A stretch of DNA of 64,000 bases. It comes from Bursaphelenchus xylophilus. Taxonomy: Eukaryota > Nematoda > Chromadorea > Rhabditida > Aphelenchoididae. Positions 50,501-63,757 of this stretch are shown one piece after another. The notes beneath the pieces are model-generated. The model had not been told where the DNA came from and did no database searches. It saw only the letters and a program-made list of their open reading frames with translations. Both the position numbers and the translations under genes were made by a program. How positions within the stretch are numbered: the first letter of the stretch is position 1; every line of letters begins with the position of its first letter. The stretch spans positions 7,998,001 to 8,062,000 of the forward strand of contig CAJFCV020000001.1 of the NCBI GenBank assembly GCA_904066235.2, given 5' to 3'.

Positions 50501-53500
50501 TTGTGTTGATTTCGCTTAAAAAAGACGGATGCGAAGGGTCCGACGGATCAGTTTTTATGGCCTTTGTCTCCGTGATATTTCCGAATCAGAAATATGGAAC
50601 GGGTGCATTCAGAGACACAGCTTGTGCACCCAGCAGAGGCTCCAGGGAAACAGAGAATAACCAAAAAAACTACGGTACTGCCAGATGTGGGAGAACATGC
50701 TGACACAAATTACCGCAAATCAACTGCACAAACAATGGGGCAACCCAAGGGCCTACTTTGTTACTAAATAATTCTTACTGTATATTTTTTGGGGAAATTA
50801 CATAAACCACAGGGATACTTACCTGTGGACTTAGTGTTTGTAATAGGAAGTTTCCTGAGGGATTGTCCGTGAGTCGCAGCAGATCGCTCAGCGAAGCAGA
50901 GGGATTTTTGGAATCCGCGCCTCCAGACAAACTCAAATCCAGCGCCGGGCCGTTGTCCGGGCCCTGAGGATCGAACTGAAAGTAATAAAATCATAGATCC
51001 CCTTAGGGGATTATCTCCCCGACCACTCAGATATTCCCATAATCTCACCTTGGACCCAAACAACCGAGATTCCAGCGTCGAATCCAGACTGGAGTTGAAG
51101 GAATGTTGAAAGCCTAGGGGGGTGGAGGAACGATGGCACTCTTTCTTGCTGGGCACTTCTTCGTCGCTTTCTGAAAATGCCGTTTAATAAGCTATTCAAC
51201 CAAAAAGAGCAAAAAGTGCAGCCAGGTGTTTCTCGACATTACAGTATGCAGACCCTGGTCTCGAGACAATTAAGGGCACAACAAATTGAACCAAATCTTT
51301 TTGCGGTCTCAAAAGGATTGAAAAGTAATGGGAGAGTTAAGTAGAAGTGGGGGCAATGTACAAAACGCCGGCCCAGAGGAGCCGGCCAAATCAGAAACCG
51401 CTGAGATTGTTTAAAACGAAGGGGGCAGGGAATAAACAGTAAAGGAGAGGCGGACAGTACTCCTTCCCCATCCCTTTTCTGGCCCTTTCCTGGCCAATTC
51501 TCTAATTTTTCAAATTAATTTTGCTTTCCGTTTGATTCATATTCCCCATAATAATCTAGTATACGATCACGGGACAAATCATCATCGGAATTCGAATTTG
51601 TTTCTTATCCACGCAAATTTTTGTGTGATCAGGAATATTATCGAGGTAGTTAGATGAGAAGTTAATTTGAGATAATTGTAATTATTAAGATGAAATAAGA
51701 AGGGTTGAGTCTGTTTTTAGTGTTCCTAATGCAATCCCACCTCAACTTGAAGCTTCTTTCCCGATGCGAAACGGCTGTCTCATTACTGGAACCCCGCGTT
51801 AAGTCCTCGTTTTGTCTCTTAATTCTTATTTCAACTACTCGGCGTTTCCTGGATCATTAAAGAAGGGCGAAAAGGAAGTGCCGCTTTTTGAAATTTAATG
51901 TTTTTCGATGGAATTCTGGCCCTGCGCAATTAATAATGTCATTTTTGAGGGAACAAAAACGTTTAATGAAGCCGAATGCGCGGTCCGAAATGAAAAATGA
52001 GGAAATCATTTCCAAATATAGAGATGGCACGACATTCGAGGGCATGGGATGTCATGTGGCTACTCAAACAAGTTCCTTACAAGGCCTTATTTAAGGTTTT
52101 GTAGGCTCGCAAAATGATCCTAATTAAAGGAAACATGTCGGTATCAAAGGTCCCATAACCAGTACTGTAAGAAATGTGCGCTGCATTAGTTTTGTCTTTG
52201 TGTAATCGCTGCGTAATTACGTTACTTTCGTCGTTACTCTTTTCCGAATTCCATCTTATCACTCGGGTTTTCCCATAAATTTTCTCATTTTCGGCGTCAC
52301 CTCTTTGAAGCCGCGCAAGTGCATGATTTACGGTGACTGTAGAACATAACCCGGGGCATAAAAAGTCAGAAGAGAACGAGCCGCCGTGAAACGTCAGGAC
52401 GAACGGTTTGTCGTCGCTCGTTTTGTCGCAATAAAGGCGTTTAGTTAAAGGGCTCCGATCCGAGTTAATGTCAATCAAATTAATATTTGGAAGCGGGTGA
52501 ATTCAGGCAGAAATTGACGAGCGACGCCAGGAATTAGAGACCGACCAGCGACGGGAGAGCAAACGCCGCAGGGCATCAGGACGTTCGAGGCGCGCACACC
52601 GTTCTCGGGATCGTCAAGAGCGAACAGTCAAGTCATCATTCGGTAACATGTTGCGCAACATTTGGTTGCGCAATCCGTTCAGTTTGTTGCGGGTGAAGGA
52701 GATGAAGGAGACAAAGCAATAAAGACCTGGACGCGCTCTCTTCCTTTCCCTTCTCTTCATATTCCCCTTCATATTCATATGCGAGGTCCTCCTCGGCCAA
52801 TCGTCCCTTCTCGCGCTTATTACCGTATTCCTTTCGGCCAATTGATGTCTTTTTTTTGGGCGCAACCATTTCCACCCTCAAAAGGTTCTTAAAATAGTCC
52901 CAATCCTCCTGTGTTTTTCGATGCCTATTGGATTCTTCGTTTCTGTACTTTTTCAGTGAAACACTTTAGGGAAATGATTGATTTGGGGCTGAGAAATCAT
53001 AATTCCCTTACTTTTCACGAGGGAAACACAAAATGGAAAGGGTCGAGGGTTTGGCGCAAAACTTGTTTCGAAAAAAACAAGGATGGCCTTGACGAAAACG
53101 GCCGTTGGTTGGATTATGAGTCTCAAGGCCGGTTATGAGTCGCGCGCCTGAGGAGTGGCACCTGGCGTTAAAATATGAGGCCTTTGAAGTACCGCCTGAT
53201 CCGGATGGGTGATAATAAGTTCATGTGTTGGGCGAACGGAGAGAAAGCAACACCCATCTGGAGTTTCACTCCCTCGTCTCCAAGAAGCCGCTCATCTTTT
53301 CCTTTTCCCTTTTTTTCGGCCAAGAATTTAATTTTAAGGGCGCGCCGCAAAATAAAAATTCCAGAAAAAGTCGGCGTCGCTCAAGGAAAATGCCGGAACG
53401 GCGATCGTTCCGTTTGAAGCGTTTCGATGGCATTCAAGTTCCGGTGCCAAGGAAAGGCCCCCGTTTTTGTCGGAAGCGGCCACAAAAGAGAGTATGGCCA

Positions 53501-53804
53501 TCCTCGCGCGACATCTTCTGATCGGCGACAACAGCCTAATGGATGGGATGACAAAGAGACTGAATATTCAATATGATAAAAAGCCATTAGGACTACTATA
53601 TACACATAATTATAATACGGGAGAGGTCGTTATAAAGAACATCAACACTATTAAAGAGATTAATCCTGATGGAAAGGGAGGCCTGCGTATTACAATGTAA
53701 TGTGTGATGGGGCTGATGCAAAACAATCACTCACCTTCCACTGGCAGACGCTGAGGTTTGGCTTGTTTTCTACGCGGAGCCGTCGGCATTTTATCTTCAA
53801 TCAT
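47577..53804 (-). CDS. sem-4: Spalt-like zinc-finger factor (SALL/SEM-4)
   Basis: SALL proteins are developmental transcription factors. The first exon (about 53804-53730) encodes [14 protein letters not shown], the N-terminal motif by which SALL proteins recruit the NuRD complex; it splices in frame to [13 protein letters not shown] (exon near 51172). Later exons give [21 protein letters not shown] (a divergent finger pair), [23 protein letters not shown], then [38 protein letters not shown], and the diagnostic [20 protein letters not shown] with [21 protein letters not shown] single further C-terminal finger ([18 protein letters not shown]) ends near the stop at 47577. Acidic, serine- and proline-rich linkers separate the fingers. 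Introns are mostly short, but two are about 0.8 and 2.6 kb. Confidence 0.93.
49997..50820 (-). other. 0.8-kb intron of SALL gene
   Basis: The exons on either side join as LLQTLSPQ then [16 protein letters not shown]-rich stretches with GCGCGCGG and several homopolymer-like runs occur, but no repeat element or coding frame was recognised. Confidence 0.65.
51173..53729 (-). other. 2.6-kb first intron of SALL gene
   Basis: This separates the NuRD-motif exon from the body of the protein. Several open frames exist on both strands but none looks like a known protein. No long inverted repeats were noticed, unlike other large introns in this window. Its size and lack of transposons suggest that it holds regulatory sequence. 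Confidence 0.55.
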
Positions 53805-56800
53805 CAACACATGGAGCTCCTGAATTCGATTATTAATTAAATTAATTAAAGGCGCGAGAAAAGAGACGAAAACGAAAAGTTTATGTAAAATAATTACTCT
53901 GATATTATCGATTCTCTCTGACTGGCCATCGCTTAATACGAGGGAAACGATTCCCCGCGCGCAAAACTTGTAAACAGACCCGTGAGCCGGGAATTAATAA
54001 AACGCTTCTACAAAAAGTAATACAAGAAAAGGTACCTCGGATGAATCCACAACCAAGATGGAGTCAGGGGATGCGCGGAAAATCAGAAGTTCATTCAAAA
54101 TTATCAAAAAAGGTCGCTAATTAAGAAAAGAAGCGACAGGTACGGACACCGGAAACGATGGCTGTTACAGTATCCAGTGAACTTTAAACTAAACTCCATC
54201 ATATTGGAATTATGGCTACAGTAATCAAAAAATAACCAAAAATATATTATCCCAAACCCCGAAGACATTCAAAAACGGTTCGGAACAGCGATCCAAGTTG
54301 CCGTTAAACAAAAAAGGGACGTCCGAATTATTAACTCGAACAAATGTGGAGAGAAGGGGCGGAGTTTATGAATGAAGCGGAAGAAACATTCGAGGAAATA
54401 GAATGGGAAAAAAGAGGGGTCAGAGAAAAAAGTAGAAAAAAGGAAAAGGAAAGCGAACAGAGAAAGAGAGGCCTCAGAGACACTCCCAAAGTATATGAGT
54501 TATGCGAGAACAAACTTCTACCGTAATCAAAGAAAAAGTTTTGAAACTCGAGACTCTCGAACGAGAAGACGCACTCCGAAAAGACGGTGAATTAAAATAA
54601 AAGCAGAATTCTGTGCTCATGATGAAGTAAAACGTCGACCAAATTGTTATACGAGAAGCGAGGGGGGAAACTTCTTAAAATTTAATTTAAAAATTCGCCT
54701 CGTCCAATATTAAAAAATACCAATACTTTCTTTCATTTGAGTTACTTTATACGGAAGGAAGGGGCAAGGCCGTCGGAATGGAATTAAAATGGAAATGATA
54801 AATGGAACACATTCTAATGGGGGTATTTTAGGTACCACAGTCATGATAAGGCCACATGAAAGAGAGCAACACCCGGCCAAACCAATCTCCAACCGCGCTC
54901 GACTCGGAATTGTGCAGGGAGAAGACTCCGCCCACTCATAAAATTTATTTTCGAAATCGAAAAAGCGAGGTTATAATGTCGCGACATCAAATAAATATCT
55001 TTTTTCCTTTGGAGGTTCAAGCACCGAAAGGAAATGATTAAGTTGAATGCAATTCGAGCAAGACTGCTGGCACCGTACTCGTGTTCCGAGCAACCCTTGA
55101 CCTCATAAGTAACCTAAATACCATGTTCATCCCGGCACTCGAGTGATTAGACATGACAAAGGACTGGGAAACAAATAAACGTTGATCCCGGGTGTTCCGA
55201 AAACAGCGACTGTCAGTGTGAAAGTGACAAGACCAGCTCCGAATTAATCCGCTGCTGCATGTTTGGAAGCTTAGAGAAACGAATCGAGAGCAAGGATATT
55301 ACAGTAGGAAGCCATATAAAATAAACGTAGGAGAGTAGCCAAAAATAATAATCTTTGCACATCGTAGCGAATGAAAAGAGAGCATTACCGCCGTCGCTAT
55401 GACAATATTACCGTACTCAAGAGAATGGGAAGGCCAAGGCTGCTTATGGAAGACTCAAAAGCGAATTCCCCTCGAGGCAAAGTCCGTGCGTCGCTGAGGC
55501 CTGGCGAGTTCCGGGCCCGAAAGGAGGAAGATGGGGTCTGTGGATTCAATGAAAATTTGATAAGCCTGGAGCCGGCCTTCTTTTTTGAATGCTTTTTCTC
55601 CCATAATCGAAGAGGAGCAAGGCCATAATTGCCCCGGCCCTGCCTGCCCTCAGGCGCTCTCCATTCGTCCCACCGTACACACGTTATGAAAAATGGAATA
55701 GGAGTTCTTCTTGCCTCCCCCCGCGCAATTGCCCCACATGAATGCCGCCGTTTACTTTGGGCAATGCACTTTCATCCAATAAGAATCTATGGCCTCGAGG
55801 CCGGGACTTCAAACCCGCTTATATCCATAAGAAAAGGCTGGTCCATAAAAGGCAGGGGGGGCGGCGGAAGGCCCGGAACACATAAGAATTATCGAATAAG
55901 GAGACTTTTGCCACAACAACAGCACCATTCTCTCTCTCAGTCGACTAAAAATACTTTATTGCTAAAACATAAGAATCTTAATTATCAAATTAATTTCGGA
56001 CGGGGGCGATAGTGTAAAAGGGGACGGGAATTTTAAACAAATTAATTTGTAACATAAAGTACTCACTAACCTTCAAATTGGATCTTCGCTTTCTGTTAGG
56101 AACTCGTTTGGCCCAGCAAAATGCGCAGTCTTAAGCCGCCCTTTCCTACTGTAATAGAACAAATTAACAAACAAACCCCGGTCGGGCCAAGGTGCGCGAC
56201 ACTGGGTTTACCAGCTTTCGAGGAGATCAAATATCAGCGGGAAATGCGCGAAAATAAGTATGAATGGCCGAGATATGCACGACGTTATTAAGTGTCGCGC
56301 TATTTGCTTAACCTTAAACTGACGACGCGACAAATCTGAATAAACTTTGCATCTCTAATAAAGGCCACGAGATCTTCTGAAGTCGCCCGACCAAAAGAAT
56401 CTCTTCTCGTCGCGACTCCCGACTTTTGTCATAAAATCTACGCGTCTCAACCATAAATAATCGCCGGAAACAGGTATTCCCGGGCATCCTTAGGGTTATC
56501 AAATTCACAAAACTGATTCATCCATCAAAACTCGGGGTCTGGACTACAGTAAGTCATATGAGTTATGACGCAACAAACAACTCTTAGACTTCAATAGTTT
56601 TCTTTTCAAATAGTTGTCCGTCCCTGGCATCAACGAAAAAAGGCGCGGTCATAAACGACGGCAAGTGGCTGTAAAGTAAAGTTATCAGAGAAATCCATAC
56701 AGATCCCGCTTTTATGCCGCATTTAATTTTAATTTATTCTCGAGATGAACGTGCTTCCAATTAGTCGGGATGCGATGCTCGTAAACTCCTGAATTGGCAT

Positions 56801-59800
56801 AAAAATATGCGACATGGGGAAAGGAGAAGGTCCCTCCATCTGGGTTTTATGGGACCCGCACGTGGCCCCACAAATGTAGCCAAAATAATTGGCCCGCGGC
56901 TGTTTCGATCAGACATTCATTATGTTACAATTATAGAGATTTCTAAATGTTTTAAAAACAAAGAAAGTTATCCAGATTATAAGTTATGAAGAATGGAGAT
57001 GGATGAACCCTCAGGCGTTACTAATATCAGCTCTCAAAGAAGCCGATGATTGAGTAATTTATGATCGATCATCTCAAATTCAGATATTTCTAACACCTCC
57101 TAAGTAATGGATTTGGTTTTTCTAACATAATTGTAAGTTTTTTATTCCGTAAGTCCCCGAAAACTCTTGTTTGACAGAATAATCCGCCAGTTACTACGAT
57201 GGCATCTGTAATATATTTAAAAAATTGTCCAATGCAAACGCAACTGAATACTCTGGGTAAACAGAAAACTCTAAAAAAGGTCAGAACTCGAAAACACGGG
57301 CAAGGGAATGGCTGGGGACATAATTGTAATCTTATACTCACAAGAATACATCGGAATCTGTCAACGAAGCCTCGCGGTATAAGTTGATTGAGTTCTATCA
57401 ACGTCTATGATTTATAATACAATTTCACAGCTCTTCGCAATAATTTTTCTCATATAATTCGTAAAAGTTTCAATAATTGATCGTGTGCTACCCAAAAAAA
57501 TCGATTATCTTTGAGCGTACACGGAAAATTACTGATGTCGGACTGATATTTTCATTCAAAAATATCAAACTCACTATTTTAAGGACAACCAAAAATATGA
57601 GAGGAATAATAACAATATAAATAATGGCAACCTCGGTTGATCAGTAAAAAAGCTCCGATCCGCCTCCTTCCATTCGGATTCAGTAGTTATGGAGAAGCGC
57701 GGATACTGTACTTTTTATGCCATTTTTGAAGGAAAAAAGGTGAAAAATAGAATTGGTTAGAAGACGTTTTTATGGGCAGACCTTCAGAAGACGAGGCTTC
57801 GCTTCAAGCGGCGCACTAAATTACACCTTTTAGGGTTCCCATCGCTCTAGGGAGTAGTCACAACCCTCGGCTGATGGGGATCTTGGACATTAGAATATAA
57901 AGTTACATGATCAAAAAGAAACACAAAAATCGGACTGATCGTAGTCGGACGCTGTGGAGAATGGGAACTTGGTTACTGATAACACCAAAACTTCACTACT
58001 TGCGTCAATTACAGTAGCCCCGACGGACTTCTGCTTCAATAATTCCCAAATTGAGAGAGAATTTAGATCAGTTTCTTATCAGTAAAACCAATTATTTATC
58101 AATTATTTCCTGACCCACCCCCAGCCCCCCAATCCACCAATCAACTTCGCTCGCGGCATCCAATCGTTATGAACAAAAAAGGGGACCCTGCCAGGGGGGG
58201 GGGCGATCGCGCACTCTCATAAGTCCGGCTACCATCTCCAAATAAAAGCATTTGTTTTTTATTCCACATAACTTGATTCTTATACTTACTGTACTCTTTG
58301 TTATAAAGATTATTTCAAGACGCGCACTTTAAATGTTTAAGACAAGGAGAACTAAATAAATCGATTGGGATAAGTCTGGACAACAAAACCATAAGTCAAA
58401 AAAGAGGATGATGGAAATAAATCTGGGTGACGTAAGTGCTATCATGAGTTGAGTCTGAAAGAAATTACAGATGGAAGTATGAAAAGCCCGCATGTATCCA
58501 ATCATATTACCGCCTGACACCCCCTTTATGCAACATATCAGTTTTTCTCGGCCGGGCCATCATCTCGGGCCGAGAGACGCCCCTGTCCGGAGGGCAATAA
58601 ATAAAGAGGGCCAGTGCATCGATGTAATTAATATCTGAGAAATGGGCGATATTCTCTACTGTAAACAACTGGCCCTGCCCCGATCGTCTTTTGTCGTTTA
58701 ATGGGCCGAACATCGCCCGGATGGATCGGCAACTTTTGGGGAAGGAAAAAACTTTAAGAGCACATAAATGAGGCTGTGAAGGTCGACCAGGTGAAGAAGG
58801 GAGGCTATGATAATATTTGGATGATAACTCATCCAACCGTGAAACCGTATCCCCAGAATCCCCGATTCGCAAATTTTAAAATAAAAAACGGGAATCGAGA
58901 AAATTTGCTTTAACCAAATAAAACGCAGACATCAATGAAGACGGGGAGGGCAGAAGAGATTCCAATACTCGAAACGGAAGGGACGACACACGAAAACTAA
59001 TAACGCTTCACTTGCTGGAAAACTATTTTGTCAAATTTTGAAGGCCAGAAGTACGGTAGAAGGGAATCATTTGATCATTCCATCAATTAAAAAAATCAAT
59101 TAGAAGCAATGCAGGGAAATCGAAGTGATCTCGACGCTCGCTTTACCTGATGTCTTCCATATTTGGAGACTATGAATCGCGGCACGCCCCATTTCCCAAT
59201 TAGCCCTCTTTTTGCATAAATTAAACCAGAACCGAAACCAATTCAAACAAATCACTCTGACTCAGTTCGGCACGGCGCCTGTTTTGTTTTGATTTCTTTG
59301 AATTCGGATCCTCATATGGCTATTAAACGGTCGGATGTCGCAACTCGGCGCTGCAGGCGACCAAAGTTTTGTTATTACGGTAATTGGGATTGATCGAAAA
59401 TGGCTCGAGGAGGGCAAGGCCGGCACTCTCACGTCTCTAAAGGTCGCCAATTTCGCAGCCATAAAATGGCGGAGGGAAGAAACATTTTGTGCGCCTAAAA
59501 ACCGCCAATAAAATCAGTCGTTATAGCGCCGGATTTCGCGGCGTCGGATCTGTTTTCTTCTCACCGAAAGGGGCGTTTAAGACTCCAGGGTCGTGCTAAT
59601 CCCGAAAGGCCTTCAGATCTTACATAAATACGCATAACATTCATCCAAATACTGGCAAATATGAGAATAAAACTTTCAAAAATAAATTTCCTCCCATTCG
59701 GCATTTGAAAAATGATTTTAAGTGCTCCCTGAAAACAGTAGCCCCGAGTTGTAACGTCATCTCTCTTCCAACTTTAAGACTTTTTCATTCATAAGACGGG

Positions 59801-62165
59801 GTTTTGGGCCGATCTCATCTTCGGCCGCAGCAAATCATAAATCAGACTGCCTGCCCCCCCCCCCCCCCCTCTCCTTACCGTACAAACTCATAAAGTCACA
59901 AACTCGGAACAACTGACACTTGTATCATATAAATCTTATAAATTAATCCAGTTTTATGATAACAGGCCTCTCTCTTCTGAGGAAAGTGGGGCACAATTAC
60001 AATTAAGTCTCCCCTTTACTCTACTTATACCTAATAAACCCCCGACTGAAAACGGAATAATTTTCGGATCAAAACGTGTAGAAACAACGAATTCCAAATC
60101 CGTATTCCAAAAAGGGAACTTTAAAATTTTAAAATTCAAATAGTCCAAATAAAAAACGTTGGTTCCTAGAAACTCGACCAGAGTAAATAAAAAAATGAGA
60201 ATTGCATTACAAGAAATGACGGATCCTCAAAAAGTTGTTGTTATTTGTCTTTGCCTAAGGTAGCTGAAAAAGTATAAAAACCCCGTCCCAGTCCGTCATA
60301 ACGAGAGAGACCCCCAAGGCATTCCTTCCCTCTCTGTTTCCCTTCCCGCTCCCTCTCTCCTCTTGCATAGAGAGGCCCTCCGGGCATAGAGGTCTCCAGT
60401 TATGACAGATTACGGTAATAAGCGGCGAATAGCGGCCGGATGAACAAAAATCGGCCGTTTCGACGGCCCATTGATTAAAACATCTTTGGGGGTCTGCAGA
60501 AGGGAAAGCAGCAGTCAATAAAAACATTCTCCGAAAACATTTCGCGGATTCAGAAGCCGAATCAAAGAAGCCGCTGCCGGAAATCCGGCGTTTCGGGGGG
60601 CCGGATCCCATCCTCAATGTCTGTAATATGCAAATCTCAGAATTAGCGCTGGCGCAACACAAAATGTCATCCAGAGATTTCTAATGTCCCTATTGCGCAT
60701 CAGATCCGCATAAATCTCTAACCGAATATGGACTCGAAAGGGGGACTTATGACAATGCCCAGGGGGCGGACAATCAGAACGGCCGGCCGTTCCCGATTAT
60801 TCGCCTATAACTGATGGATGGGGACACGACATGCATCAGTTGTGCACATAACATGAATGTCCCCTAGTCATGCCCTGAGGGTATCCCTCCATAAGAAGTA
60901 TTCCCCTTAAGTGGTTAATGTCCTCAAGTCCCGGCTGAAGAGAGAGTAAGATTAACCGGGCATATTCGGCCGTTCCCTCGACCCCGAAACCGAAGCCGAA
61001 GCCAGATGGACACGTACATACGAAGATGCGGTAATTGGGAAAAGGATGGCCTAATGTCCCGTGTTTGTCCACAAATCCCCGAAGGCCGCGCTTATTATTC
61101 AATCAGAGGACGGCTCGGATGTCGGGGGACCATCTGCCATTAAAGTCACTGGAATGCCGTAATTGAAGGGGCTTTCATTAGGAATAAAAACAAATTGGAT
61201 CCAAGAAGAAATATGCAGATTTGAACATCTTTTCGGGGACTACTAAATAAGGGGAAAGGGTTGCAGAAAGGATGGTTGAAGGAAAAGAAACAACCATAGA
61301 AAGGTTGATCAGGTTTACAAAAGGGGAACAGGAAATAAAACAAGGTTGGCTACCCTTCATTTGGGGCTGGCCGAATTTCATCGGTCGATAGGAATAGTCT
61401 CAGCTTTTTTATAGCAAGTCAATGCTTAGGGTTGTAGAAAGCGGCTTACGCCGTTTTCCAAAAGATTGAAGATAGTTCCGGATGCTAAATTCGCTAGCGA
61501 AGTCGTTGCAAGTAATGGCTGACAGTCGGCCCAAAGTTAATGTAGACGGTCAGAACGGTCGCGAAGCGTTCTTGCTATCTACCCAATGAGTGGCAATTGC
61601 AGCCAATCGGTCTATAGCGCTACCTGCGAGATCAAAATGGCAGCGGATTTCAGTAGATAAATAGCCCTAAATCCTCCTTTAACTGACGAGTTTGTCCCTA
61701 ACTAATTCGTGGCCGTTTAACCCAAATTATTCACTTTTCTGATATTTCCCGGTCTCTTACACATCAAATTTAATTCCCATACATGGCCAACAAAAAGCGG
61801 GGCCGTTTCGGCCGCTCTAATCGGCCCCAATTCATCCTCCGAAATTCATTAGCGGCGCTGACCGCCCCTCTTCTTCTGTTTGTCTTCCGATAATTTCCGG
61901 CCAGATTGTGATTAAATAAGAATATCTGACAATATTTGCATATCATCACAGAATTACAACGAAACAAAGCGATTTGCCGCCGGCGGAATCTTTGTGACTC
62001 CAGGTCAGCTGTTCCTTTGAGTGGATCCTCAGCTGTCAAAACTTTATGACATATCGACCGCGCAGTCTTTTTCGGCTTTAAACTGTCCGAGACCGGCCGA
62101 CATTAGAGGGCCGCGATTTAAATATTTTGATCGTCATTTTTTAAAACTTTTTGTTGTAACCTTGT
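53805..62165. other. 8.4-kb gene-free region upstream of SALL gene
   Basis: No frame here resembles a known protein, and I saw no rRNA or tRNA gene. CATAAA or CATAAG (reverse TTTATG or CTTATG) recurs many times, with TACTGTA/TACAGTA and TTACCGTA motifs scattered through it. Homopolymer runs are C16 at 59854-59869 and G10 at 58194-58203. In contrast with 9-19 kb it shows almost no long inverted repeats. Position upstream of a developmental transcription factor suggests cis-regulatory DNA, but non-coding RNA genes cannot be excluded. Confidence 0.5.
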
Positions 62166-62169
62166 TTTC

Positions 62170-62342
62170 CACTCGAGACATAAGGTTCCCACAATTTGCA
62201 CTGTGCGTTTTCCTTTGATTTCTCGCGTTCGTCGCCGCGCATCGCGAATTCCCGTTTTTGCACAAGCGACATACACATTTGCGTGCGATTCGACGCGCGA
62301 CGTCGGCGACAAAATCGTCGGAACCTTATGTCCCGAGTAGCG
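62170..62342. repeat. MITE family D, copy 2
   Basis: About 170 bp with ends CTCGAGACATAAGGTTCC and GGAACCTTATGTCCCGAG. Its interior GCACTGTGCGTTTTCCTTTG then GCGAATTCCCGTTTTTGC matches copy 1 at 28026-28179, which is inverted. The two copies differ at many positions, so neither is recent. Confidence 0.65.
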
Positions 62343-62385
62343 GAGTGCGACGATTGGGGAAAAAAGTATGCCGGATTCGATGTTT

Positions 62386-62765
62386 CATCAAAGATGACAG
62401 ATTTTTTAGGCCCGATTGACTCCCCTTGCTCCGGCGGAGAAAGCAGTGCAATATAAACCAAAGATGTTCATCTGACGAAGAGAAAATTTTTCAATCTGAT
62501 TTGTTTGTAAAAGAAATCCCCAAAATTGGCTCCGCCGATAAAGAAGACTTCACCGGGCCTTCGCCAAAGTTACAAAGGTCAGTCAAGCAACCAAGAGTCA
62601 CAGGTTACGGCTGCATGGAAATTGGGCGCGGTAAAAAAAATACTGCGTCCAAGTTCCCGGCTTTCAATTTCCCAGCGCCCAGTGTCCATACAGCCCAGAT
62701 TTCATCTTACCAGATGTGAGCAACCTGATTTCATCCCTAGTAATTTCATTTTCAAAAAAGACACT
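62386..62765. repeat. Fragment related to the core of the AP-2 intron element
   Basis: TTTCATCAAAGATGACA, the TTTTTTAGGC block, ATAAACCAA, GAGAAAATTTTTCAAT and several CTCCGCCGA units line up in the same order and strand with 26535-26860 in the element at 26055-27014. The CAGGGTG ends are absent, so this is a degenerate or partial copy. Confidence 0.6.
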
Positions 62766-62875
62766 AATTAGGAAAAAAGTTTGAATTGCGAGTGTAAATT
62801 TTTCAAAAAAGTGTTAATTTTGATGTAACACTGTTAGAAATGTTGTTTGAAAGAAAACGTGTAAATTTTGATCTA

Positions 62876-63547
62876 CAGGGTGTTCCTAGAATTATGGAAA
62901 AAACTATTCGTTAATAACTTTGTACTCGGTGGTTCAATCCGAAAAAAATTTTTTTGCGTTTTGCAGAAAATCCTTGGAGTTTTTAGAATCAAAAAAAATT
63001 TTTTTTCTTTTATCGGCGGACACTTCCGTAATCTGCCTCGAATTCGGCGGAGTGGGTTTTTCACAAATGAGGCTGTAAAAATGGGATAATTTTTTTCTCC
63101 GCCGATTTCTCCGCCAAATTGCCTTTTTTCTTCTCTAGGTGGGCCGAAGACGTAATAGGTCTTATTTAGGCGCCATGCCACCAGGAATACCATACGTTTT
63201 GGGTTTAGCCAATTTTGACTCCCCAAAGTCGAAGACAAATCGTCCGCCGAGGTTAAAAAATGTCTCCGCCAAATAACAAAAATATTAAATAAAGGTCATA
63301 TTGTATCTTCCGAATCCTTTCCCGCCCATTTTCTTTACACATACAACAATTTACAGCCTCATTTGTGAAAAATACACTCCGCCGAATCCAACGCGGATTA
63401 CGGAAGCCACCGCCGATAAAAGAAAAACATTTTTTTGATTCTAAAAACTCCGAGATTTTTCTGTAGAATGCAAAAAAATTTCGGATTGGACCACCGAGCA
63501 CAAAGTTATTAATGAATAGTTTTTTCCATAATTCTAGGAACACCCTG
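62876..63547. mobile_element. CAGGGTG palindromic element near the right edge
   Basis: The 672-bp element starts CAGGGTGTTCCTAGAATTAT and ends with its reverse complement (ATAATTCTAGGAACACCCTG). TA precedes it at 62874-62875; the right flank is TG, one change from TA. Arms of about 230 bp contain CGGCGGA motifs like the AP-2 intron copy. Spacer sequence has no coding sense. Confidence 0.75.
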
Positions 63548-63757
63548 TGCAATAAAACCGTTAGAATTTCAGTCTTCGAACCTATACATTTTAAAGCAGG
63601 GGCGCGGCTGATCTTCTTTACTTCCAAATATGGTAAGCAGGATTCGTTCACAAAAAACATTCATGTGTTTATTAAACCTTTGGTAGTAAATGCTTTGCGA
63701 TTATTACAAATGGAATGTGAGTAAACTGTTGTAAACCATGAATTTAAAAGTCCTGCT

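Noticed and set aside
53467..53700. A 77-codon plus-strand frame inside the first SALL intron
   Set aside because: No similarity to a known family and no splice or start context; probably chance.
59854..59869. C16 homopolymer as a possible regulatory tract
   Set aside because: Simple runs of this kind are common and prone to length errors; no function can be argued.
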